Made by a program: the position numbers and the translations under genes
Shown: positions 15,019-20,636 of the stretch, piece after piece
Layout of the letters: each line of letters opens with the position of its first letter
Numbering within the stretch: position 1 is the first letter of the stretch
The notes under the pieces: model-generated
Seen by the model: the letters and a program-made list of their open reading frames with translations, nothing else
What the model was told of the DNA's origin: nothing
Databases searched by the model: none
Assembly: GCA_013373005.1 (NCBI GenBank)
Contig: JABXIP010000041.1
Span: 1 to 20,636 of the forward strand
Reading direction: 5' to 3'
Source: Cytophagia bacterium
GTDB taxonomy: Bacteria; Bacteroidota; Bacteroidia; Cytophagales; Cyclobacteriaceae
Length of the DNA: 20,636 nt

Positions 15019-16007
15019 AACTTCTGAATTCAGTTGCCAGATACCTCGTTGGAGGTTTGTTTATTTTTTCGGGTTTGATTAAAGTGAACGACCCTGTAGG
15101 AACGCAAATCAAGTTGGAAGAATACTTTACCGTTTTCGCGGTTGATATTGCCCCCTTCTTTGATTCTTTGAAGCCACTGGCGCTGTTTTTCTCCATTCTA
15201 TTGTCTACTCTGGAAGTTGTTCTGGGGATTGCGATTCTATTAAAGTATCGGGAAAAGCTTGTAACCTCATTGCTGCTGGGCATGATTGTGTTTTTTACCT
15301 TTCTTACCTTCTACAGTGCCTATTTCAACAAAGTAACAGACTGTGGCTGTTTCGGAGATGCTATAAAACTTACCCCTTGGCAATCATTCATTAAAGACAT
15401 TATTCTACTGGTGTTCATTGTGGTACTGTTCATGGGTAGGAAGAAAAACGATTTGGGAGAACCCAAGAAGGTCAAGCACATTTCAGTGGCAGTTGTTACA
15501 GTTTTCTGTTTAGCAGTAGCTTTCTGGTCAATCAATCATTTACCTAGCATAGATTTCAGAGCTTATAAAGAGGGAACCATTATTCCTGAAGCCATGATGC
15601 CTCCGGTAGATAATCCGTCAGAGGTGCCGAAAATAACGAATTATGCTTTCTGGGGCGATGAAGACGACTATACCATGGAGTCACTTACAGGTAAGAAGCT
15701 ACTGGTGATTGTGCATGATGTAATTCACACTGAGATAGATGCTTATCCAATGCTCACTAGTCTTATTCGCTCGGTCGAAGGTGAAGTTGGTGTAGCAGCA
15801 ATTACTGCTTCTTCAGGCCCTGAGTTTGAAGCCTTGAGACACGAGGTTCAATTGGCAGTGCCTTACTACTATTCTGATAAAACACTCCTCAAAACGATGA
15901 TTAGATCCAATCCGGGGCTTGTGTTATTACAAGATGGTCAGGTGATGAAGAAGTGGCACTATAACGATATTCCTGATGCAGCTGAACTGCTCAAAGAGCT
16001 GTATTGA
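15015..16007 (+). CDS. BT_3928-like DoxX/MauE membrane protein with Cys-less thioredoxin-like tail
   Basis: The 330-residue protein opens with a four-helix DoxX/MauE-type membrane domain: YLVGGLFIFSGLIKVNDP near residues 9-26, TM helices around 50-75, 80-102 and 122-140, and the MauE-type motif DCGCFGD (109-115) between TM segments. A fifth TM (about 155-173) leads to an exported C-terminal domain of about 150 residues. That domain looks thioredoxin-like (KKLLVIVHDVI, then VPYYYSDKTLLKTMIRSNPGLVLLQDG) but has no CxxC where the active site would be. It matches the Bacteroidota BT_3928 family by memory. MauE-type proteins are associated with disulfide handling; the substrate here is unknown. 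The start overlaps the DUF1599 stop (ATGA), and the stop overlaps aroK by one base. Confidence 0.85.
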   Translation: MKLLNSVARYLVGGLFIFSGLIKVNDPVGTQIKLEEYFTVFAVDIAPFFDSLKPLALFFSILLSTLEVVLGIAILLKYREKLVTSLLLGMIVFFTFLTFYSAYFNKVTDCGCFGDAIKLTPWQSFIKDIILLVFIVVLFMGRKKNDLGEPKKVKHISVAVVTVFCLAVAFWSINHLPSIDFRAYKEGTIIPEAMMPPVDNPSEVPKITNYAFWGDEDDYTMESLTGKKLLVIVHDVIHTEIDAYPMLTSLIRSVEGEVGVAAITASSGPEFEALRHEVQLAVPYYYSDKTLLKTMIRSNPGLVLLQDGQVMKKWHYNDIPDAAELLKELY

Positions 16008-16525
16008 TGGGTGAAGGGAAAAACATCTTTCTCATTGGTCTGCCGGGTTCTGGTAAGACTACGCTTGGTAAAGAGCTTGCACAAAAGTTAAATCTTGAAT
16101 TCATAGATCTGGACCATGCTATTGTTCAGAAGATAGGTATGAGTATTCCTGAATATTTTCAATATCAGGGAGAAGGCAATTTCAGGTTGAGAGAGAAGGA
16201 GGCGCTTCACGAAATTTGTGCAATTAAAGATGGTTTTGTTGTGGCTACTGGAGGAGGTGCTCCTTGCTTCCACTTCAATATGGATACCATGAATGAGCAT
16301 GGAGAAACTGTTTATCTCGATGTGAATCCGGGCGATCTGGCTTTAAGAATAATGGAAGAAGGTGTGGAGAATAGGCCAATTTTCCAGAGTTACGATCAAA
16401 TGGATTTGATTCAGGAGATAAGAGCACTTAAAGAAAAACGCGAAGAGTTCTACAACCAGTCCAAAATAAAAATTCGAGACAATCAGATCACGGTAGATCA
16501 GATTGTCTCGAATTTAAGTCTTTAG
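16007..16525 (+). CDS. aroK: Shikimate kinase
   Basis: AroK phosphorylates shikimate at the 3-hydroxyl with ATP, the fifth step of chorismate synthesis. The 172 residues have the P-loop GLPGSGKTTL (11-20), the shikimate-binding region with Asp34 and Asp36 (FIDLDHAI), GEGNFRLREKE (55-65) with Arg60 and Glu63, the GGG motif VVATGGGAP (78-86), and the lid Arg123 in ENRPIF. Length is typical. The frame has a TTG just upstream at 16004, but ATG at 16007 is preferred: it overlaps the previous stop as TGATG, which gives translational coupling as third gene of the DUF1599 operon. The last codons form a strong hairpin (16470-16515) that is probably the terminator of the convergent gene. Confidence 0.95.
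   Translation: MGEGKNIFLIGLPGSGKTTLGKELAQKLNLEFIDLDHAIVQKIGMSIPEYFQYQGEGNFRLREKEALHEICAIKDGFVVATGGGAPCFHFNMDTMNEHGETVYLDVNPGDLALRIMEEGVENRPIFQSYDQMDLIQEIRALKEKREEFYNQSKIKIRDNQITVDQIVSNLSL
16470..16515. terminator. Strong hairpin inside the 3' end of aroK; terminator for the convergent porin gene
   Basis: Arms 16470-16484 (AAATTCGAGACAATC) and 16501-16515 (GATTGTCTCGAATTT) are perfect 15-bp complements. After one A/A mismatch a further GATC/GATC pair (16486-16489 with 16496-16499) closes a 6-base loop. On the minus strand the stem is followed by TTTATTTTGG, the T run of an intrinsic terminator, 20 bases beyond the stop of the FadL-like gene. On the plus strand it ends 7 bases before the aroK stop codon with only a weak T run, so it may work in both directions. 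Confidence 0.8.
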
Positions 16526-16535
16526 TTTCCCTCCT

Positions 16536-18065
16536 TTAGAAATTCAATCCAAAGGTTAAGCTGGCGTTAGTCAGCTTGTGGTCTGTTATGGCCGTAGGGC
16601 CACTTCCGTCAACAAATGTGTAAGAAGTGAACGAGTCTTTGTAAGCTGTTTGCGACATGGTTAAGTCGACAAAGTACTTGCCTATATTCATTCCAACCCC
16701 ACCTGAAACAATGCTTCTCGATCGGTCTAAACCATCAAATTGACTTTTATATGGGTCTCCAATGCTGGCATATCCAAGTCTAAATCGGAATATGTTATAT
16801 CTGTACTCTCCACCAATTCTCACGTTGGTAGTCGATTGGTAGATGTTTCCAATTGTGCTGTTGTCACTTTCAGGGTTGAAATCAAGAGAAGAAACATGAG
16901 AGTTGGAGTAGTTGAGATGCTCAACATCTGCAGTAATGAATCCATTCTTACCAATAAAGAAGGCCACACCCGCATTGAATTTCATTGGAGTCCTTATGTT
17001 GTAATCCGAGAAATAAATGTCGGTTGAAGTCTCAAGACTATTCAAAACAGTGTCTTCCAGAATCAATCTATTACCGCTGTCATCGGTGAAGTTAGATACA
17101 TCGTAGTTATTGTATTCTGTGTTGTAGATTACGTCACCTTCTTCGCTGAAGTTATACCAGGTTGGGGTAGTAATTGAAGCTCCTACACGCATGTAATTGG
17201 TAGGTTTAACAATCACACCAAGATTCATATTAATGCCCGAGCCTGTTACATCTAGTCTTTCATCTATTTGAAAGCTTGATATTGCAGGGTCTTCGAATGT
17301 CTCAGTATATACTCTACTGTAGGAGTAGTCAGTTGAGGTAAATCCGAAACCACCACCCAAATATACTTTGTCGTCAAAATTTCCACCGAACGAAACATTG
17401 AACTGATCCATTCGGCCTTGCTTAGATATACGCTCCTGTTGGGTTGGAAAACCTTCTACAAATGAAACATAGATATCTTCTGCTCCAGGAACCGGATTAA
17501 TGAGATAGTGATCGTATCCAACCTGCTCAATTCCTCTCAGTTCTTCAGGGAAGAACCCATCTGCTCTATTCAGCATAGCATCTATGATTGAACTATTGCC
17601 ATTATAGCCTGAGTAGATAAGTCCTTGATTGAATGAGTTGACCCTATTATAGGTGAAGGCCAAAGTTCCGCCTCTCCAGCTTCCAGGCTCCAAATCTCCT
17701 TTGTTGAAATTAAGAGCCAAGCCGAAGTTGGCAACGCTGAGCCTGGTGTCTTCGTTTCTGATGTTTCTGTCATTGAACTCAGTGTCGTAGCTCTTAAAGG
17801 TAAGACTTGGAGTGAAAACAAATTGAGATCTGTTGAACATGCCCAAACCGGCAGGGTTGAGTATTGCAGCTCCCAAATCTCCTCCCAATACTGAGCCCGC
17901 ACCACCAATGGCTTGAAAACGAGCTGTACCAAAGGTCGATTGCTGAGAAAACCTAAGAGCATCCTGATAGTAGCCATAGGAACCAGGCTCAACCTGTGCT
18001 TTTCCTGATTGGTTCAGGTAAACCACTGCCAGACCAACTAATATTAGCTGATATATTCTTTTCAT
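16536..18065 (-). CDS. FadL/OmpP1-family outer-membrane transport protein
   Basis: The 509-residue protein has a signal peptide (MKRIYQLILVGLAVVYL, cleavage near GKAQ-VEP). The mature start is typical of Bacteroidota FadL-like porins: DALRFSQQSTFGTARFQAIGG, then GSVLGGDLGAAILNPAGLGMF (about 58-78), the NPAG segment being the family hallmark. The rest is amphipathic beta strands, and the chain ends in SLTFGLNF with a C-terminal Phe as expected for an outer-membrane barrel. FadL proteins pass hydrophobic molecules, classically long-chain fatty acids, by lateral diffusion; the substrate here is not known. The gene starts 23 bp after the repeat-rich lipoprotein gene, so the two are probably cotranscribed. 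It is tail to tail with aroK at 10 bp and shares the hairpin in the aroK end. Confidence 0.88.
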   Translation of the reverse strand: MKRIYQLILVGLAVVYLNQSGKAQVEPGSYGYYQDALRFSQQSTFGTARFQAIGGAGSVLGGDLGAAILNPAGLGMFNRSQFVFTPSLTFKSYDTEFNDRNIRNEDTRLSVANFGLALNFNKGDLEPGSWRGGTLAFTYNRVNSFNQGLIYSGYNGNSSIIDAMLNRADGFFPEELRGIEQVGYDHYLINPVPGAEDIYVSFVEGFPTQQERISKQGRMDQFNVSFGGNFDDKVYLGGGFGFTSTDYSYSRVYTETFEDPAISSFQIDERLDVTGSGINMNLGVIVKPTNYMRVGASITTPTWYNFSEEGDVIYNTEYNNYDVSNFTDDSGNRLILEDTVLNSLETSTDIYFSDYNIRTPMKFNAGVAFFIGKNGFITADVEHLNYSNSHVSSLDFNPESDNSTIGNIYQSTTNVRIGGEYRYNIFRFRLGYASIGDPYKSQFDGLDRSRSIVSGGVGMNIGKYFVDLTMSQTAYKDSFTSYTFVDGSGPTAITDHKLTNASLTFGLNF

Positions 18066-18088
18066 ATTTTAAGCTTTTTGAGTCTTAA

Positions 18089-19669
18089 TTAATTACCTCT
18101 ACCAGATCTGCTACCAGAGCTTGATGACCTGGAGCTACCGCCAGAAGATCTTGAGCCACTGCTTGAAGAAGATCTGCTCGATCCTGAGCTACTTCTAACT
18201 GATCCGGAAGACGATCTGCTTGAGCTGCCAGAACTACTTCTGTTGTAGGTTCCGCTTGAAGAGGATCTGCTTCCATAGCTAGAGCTTCTACCGAATGTTG
18301 CTGTTCTGCTTGAGCTAGACCTGCTACTTCTGTTGAAAGTAGGAGTGCTTGCTCTGCTTGAAGTGTTTCTACTAAATGAAACACCGCTCGATCGACTACT
18401 TGTAGAGGCTCTGCTATAAGAAGGTATACTGGCGCGAGTTCTAGAACTTGAATTATAGGTAAGTCCTGAATTTCTTGTGCTGGAAGATCTTCTCAAACTA
18501 GAGATGCTATACCCGGCATTATTGCTGCTTCTTCTACTAGAACTGATTCTGGTAGCGTCCGTACTTACCCTGTTTCTGCTTCTAGCCAATGCCTGATCAA
18601 CACTGGATGTCGATCTACTTGACCTTGTTCCAGCAGTAGAAGATGATCTCACTGAAGTGTTGGAAACTCTTCCGCTTGAGATAGTTGATCTGGTAGAAGG
18701 ATTTGAAAGTGCTGCACTAGACCTTGTTCTACCTGTACCGTTGGCGGCATCAGATCTTACGCTAGTAACTGAAGTAGATTGAACTCTACCACCTCTGGTA
18801 TAATTTCTGCTGCTGCCGTAATTATAGTCATTACCGGCAATAATAATGGTATTGTTATTACCTCCCCAGAACCATGGGTTTCTTCTATATCTCCAAGGGC
18901 TGCTATATCTATAAGCCCATCCTGAGCCACCATACCAAGGGTCATAAAAAAACGGATCGTAGAAAGAAGAGTAGCGCCAATTCCAAGCATAGTAAGGGTC
19001 TACCCAACTATTGAATATTGGTCTATTCCAATACATTGAAGTAATGAACGGACCGTTGAAAGAACCAAAGCCGTAGCCTAATCCATATCCCAAGCCATAC
19101 CCAAGTCCATATCCGAACCCAATATTCACATTAAGGTTTCTTCTGTTTCTGGAATTCAAGCTTTCATTCTGCACATAAGCCTCCATGGCTTGTGTATTTC
19201 CTCTGTAGTATTGGTCGTACCAGGCGTTTCTGAAAGACCAATCTTGTCGAATGATTGCATTGAAAGAACTGGCGGTTAAATCGTCCCAGTCTAAAGGAAG
19301 GTCGTAGTTCTTAAGAAGTTCATTATTGTAGTCCCAAACGAAGTCATCGTAATTCAACTCAGAAGCTCTTGAGACTCTTGGGTCGATTTCCTCAAAGTAA
19401 ACTACTTCTTGAGGTTCACCATTGTTGTACTTGCTAATGAGGTCAGCCTCAACATTATTAACTGAACTCTTTTGCAGTGTAACAACATCTTCGCCTAATG
19501 CTCCTTTTCCTTCAGGATCTATGACAACCTTTCTGGGTTGAGCTCTATCTGCTGATGTGAAATACACATCGTCATACTCGCTTTGTTGCATGGGTAGTGA
19601 TGCACAGCCGGCAAATACCGATAGTGCTAGTAAGGTTGATGCAATCTTAAAATAGCTGGAGTTTTTCAT
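18089..19669 (-). CDS. Lipoprotein with Gly-Tyr repeats and long Ser/Arg-rich tail
   Basis: The 526-residue product starts at the ATG at 19669. The frame is open to 19885, but that would overlap proS and bury the signal. The N-terminus MKNSSYFKIASTLLALSVFAGC is a lipoprotein signal with Cys22. Residues about 25-170 are acidic and polar with LNYDDFVWDY. Residues about 184-202 are a GLGY tetrapeptide repeat, followed by an aromatic segment rich in Trp, Tyr, Pro and Asn (to about 280). From about 290 to the end is low-complexity Ser/Arg/Thr/Gly, strongly basic. The product is expected in the outer membrane. I do not recognise a characterised family. It is 128 bp divergent from proS and precedes the FadL-like gene by 23 bp, so it may serve that barrel or the envelope; this is inference. 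Confidence 0.82.
   Translation of the reverse strand: MKNSSYFKIASTLLALSVFAGCASLPMQQSEYDDVYFTSADRAQPRKVVIDPEGKGALGEDVVTLQKSSVNNVEADLISKYNNGEPQEVVYFEEIDPRVSRASELNYDDFVWDYNNELLKNYDLPLDWDDLTASSFNAIIRQDWSFRNAWYDQYYRGNTQAMEAYVQNESLNSRNRRNLNVNIGFGYGLGYGLGYGLGYGFGSFNGPFITSMYWNRPIFNSWVDPYYAWNWRYSSFYDPFFYDPWYGGSGWAYRYSSPWRYRRNPWFWGGNNNTIIIAGNDYNYGSSRNYTRGGRVQSTSVTSVRSDAANGTGRTRSSAALSNPSTRSTISSGRVSNTSVRSSSTAGTRSSRSTSSVDQALARSRNRVSTDATRISSSRRSSNNAGYSISSLRRSSSTRNSGLTYNSSSRTRASIPSYSRASTSSRSSGVSFSRNTSSRASTPTFNRSSRSSSSRTATFGRSSSYGSRSSSSGTYNRSSSGSSSRSSSGSVRSSSGSSRSSSSSGSRSSGGSSRSSSSGSRSGRGN
18095..18800 (-). repeat. Low-complexity DNA encoding the Ser/Arg-rich tail
   Basis: The stretch is a degenerate repeat of short Ser- and Arg-coding units; on the plus strand GATCTGCTTGA and close variants recur. 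It encodes the last roughly 235 residues of the lipoprotein. Long open frames on other frames here come from the repeat structure and have no signal of their own. Copy-number change between strains would be expected. Confidence 0.75.
19064..19120 (-). repeat. Tandem GLGY-coding repeat
   Basis: About four 12-bp units encode GYGL/GLGY in the lipoprotein (residues about 184-202), flanked by GFGY and GYGFG variants. Codons differ between units (GGA/GGC/GGG, CTT/TTG/TTA), so the repeat is conserved at protein level more than at DNA level, pointing to selection on the peptide. Confidence 0.8.
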
Positions 19670-19710
19670 GGCTTTCCTTTCTTCTTTAAACTTAACGCCT
19701 AATTTTCTTA

Positions 19711-19745
19711 TTTGGTCGGTTAAATACCCGAAAATTCTATCTTTG
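19711..19745 (+). promoter_or_regulatory. Bacteroidota-type promoter of proS
   Basis: A perfect -7 box TATCTTTG (19738-19745; consensus TAnnTTTG) follows a -33 element TTTG (19711-19714) at 23 bases, the upper end of the reported spacing. Transcription would start near 19752, about 46 bases before the proS ATG. It is the only full match of this kind that I found placed before a gene in the window. Confidence 0.7.
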
Positions 19746-19797
19746 CACGGTATTTTCCGCACAGTAAAAGAGCAAGTATCATACCAAATATCAAGTG

Positions 19798-20636
19798 ATG
19801 AGCAAAGGATTACCAAAACGTAGTGAAGATTACTCCTTATGGTATAATGAATTGGTGAAAAGAGCTGATTTAGCTGAAAATTCACCAGTGAGAGGATGTA
19901 TGGTTATAAAACCTTACGGTTATAGCATTTGGGAGAAAATGCAGGCAGAGATAGACCGCATGTTTAAAGAAACTGGTCATACCAATGCATACTTTCCTTT
20001 GTTCATTCCAAAATCTTATCTCAGTAAAGAGGCCGATCACGTTGAGGGCTTTGCCAAAGAGTGTGCCGTAGTTACTCACTACCGTTTGAAAAATGATGAG
20101 AACGGTAATGGCGTTGTGGTTGATCCAGAGGCTAAGTTGGAAGAAGAACTGATTGTTCGCCCTACTTCAGAGACAGTAATCTGGAGCACTTACAAAAACT
20201 GGATTCAGTCGTACCGAGATCTTCCTCTATTGATTAATCAATGGGCCAATGTAGTGCGTTGGGAAATGAGAACCCGTCTTTTCCTCAGAACTGCAGAATT
20301 TCTTTGGCAAGAAGGGCACACTGCTCATGCAACAAAACAGGAGGCTATTGATGAGTCGGTACAAATGATGAATGTTTATGCAACATTCGCAGAAGACTTT
20401 ATGGCTTTACCTGTGGTAAAGGGAATTAAGTCTGAATCTGAGCGATTTGCCGGAGCATTGGAAACTTATTGTATCGAAGCTCTGATGCAAGATGGCAAAG
20501 CACTTCAGGCAGGAACCTCTCATTTCCTCGGACAGAATTTCGCCAAGGCATTCGATGTGAAGTTTGCTACCAAAGAAGGTGGTCTTGAGCACGTTTGGGG
20601 AACTTCATGGGGAGTAAGTACCCGATTGATGGGAGC
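19798..20636 (+). CDS. proS: Prolyl-tRNA synthetase, ProS3 type (N-terminal part)
   Basis: ProS charges tRNA-Pro with proline in the cytoplasm. The 279 codons present start at ATG 19798 (MSKGLPKRSEDYSLWYNEL) and run off the right edge. Class II features are in order: the GCMVIKPYGYSIWE segment, PLFIPKSYL, the ELIVRPTSET motif that binds proline and ATP, INQWANVVRWEMRTRLFLR (class II motif 2) and EFLWQEGHTAHAT, and lastly AGTSHFLGQNFAKAF and the start of the HVWGTSWGVSTR segment. There is no editing insertion between motifs 2 and 3, and the N-terminus is short; this is the archaeal/eukaryote-like ProS3 form usual in Bacteroidota. A consensus promoter lies upstream. The full-length protein is expected to be near 490 residues; no defect is visible. 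Confidence 0.96.
   Translation, partial: MSKGLPKRSEDYSLWYNELVKRADLAENSPVRGCMVIKPYGYSIWEKMQAEIDRMFKETGHTNAYFPLFIPKSYLSKEADHVEGFAKECAVVTHYRLKNDENGNGVVVDPEAKLEEELIVRPTSETVIWSTYKNWIQSYRDLPLLINQWANVVRWEMRTRLFLRTAEFLWQEGHTAHATKQEAIDESVQMMNVYATFAEDFMALPVVKGIKSESERFAGALETYCIEALMQDGKALQAGTSHFLGQNFAKAFDVKFATKEGGLEHVWGTSWGVSTRLMG

Noticed and set aside
17582..17992. 136-codon minus-strand frame inside the FadL-like gene
   Set aside because: It is in another frame of the same strand over the conserved NPAG region; only the longer frame has signal peptide and barrel features.
18085..18384. 99-codon Ala/Gln/Leu-rich frame over the Ser/Arg tail
   Set aside because: The low-complexity repeat removes stop codons from other frames; composition follows directly from the repeated Ser/Arg units, and the tail frame is continuous with the lipoprotein.
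18095..18800. Repeated short units considered as a CRISPR array
   Set aside because: There are no uniform repeats with unique spacers; the units are short, variable and codon-phased within one reading frame.
19670..19885. 72-codon upstream extension of the repeat-rich lipoprotein
   Set aside because: It would overlap the proS start and promoter and place the lipoprotein signal internally; ATG 19669 gives a normal signal with Cys22.

Overview
The window looks like a chromosome segment from a marine-type Bacteroidota, most likely the order Cytophagales (Roseivirga/Fulvivirga-like; this placement is inference). The grounds are secreted six-bladed beta-propeller lipoproteins of Bacteroidota families, a BT_3928-type DoxX/MauE protein next to a DUF1599 protein, adjacent folP-cdaA, the Bacteroidota form of the FadL/OmpP1 porin, a perfect TAnnTTTG promoter box before proS, and a general lack of strong Shine-Dalgarno sequences before the start codons. 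Coding density is high. No gap reaches 300 bases, and I saw no tRNA, rRNA, CRISPR array, transposase or phage gene.

Region 1 (1-3396, minus strand) is a run of four exported-protein genes: a DUF4221-like lipoprotein, a six-bladed propeller protein, an unrecognised secreted beta-rich protein whose start overlaps the previous stop (ATGA), and the N-terminus of a further lipoprotein cut by the window edge. Hairpins sit in two of the gaps. A 166-bp divergent intergenic region with an 11-bp inverted repeat separates this run from region 2.

Region 2 (3563-12571, plus strand) starts with a full-length RND-superfamily inner-membrane transporter that has no periplasmic adaptor or outer-membrane channel gene beside it. 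Five tandem propeller genes follow: two close paralogues of the TolB-like/BF3164 type with ordinary signal peptides, then three paralogous lipoproteins of the DUF5128-like six-bladed type. The two TolB-like genes share abrupt blocks of identical DNA at both ends. Regions 1 and 2 together make an accessory-looking locus of up to nine exported, mostly propeller-type proteins around one orphan RND pump. This is the most unusual part of the window and its function is unknown.

Region 3 (12740-16525) is housekeeping. Dihydropteroate synthase (folP) and diadenylate cyclase (cdaA) are translationally overlapping on the minus strand. Divergent from them, only 30 bp away, is a compact plus-strand operon of DUF1599, a BT_3928-like DoxX/MauE membrane protein and shikimate kinase (aroK), in which each gene overlaps the next. 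Three of these five genes (folP, cdaA, DUF1599) appear to start with TTG. The convergent space between the propeller array and cdaA holds a long stem-loop.

Region 4 (16536-20636) has, on the minus strand, a lipoprotein with Gly-Tyr repeats and a long Ser/Arg-rich tail, followed by a FadL/OmpP1-like outer-membrane protein. A strong hairpin that probably terminates the latter lies inside the last codons of aroK. Divergently, the first 279 codons of a ProS3-type prolyl-tRNA synthetase run off the right edge behind a consensus Bacteroidota promoter.
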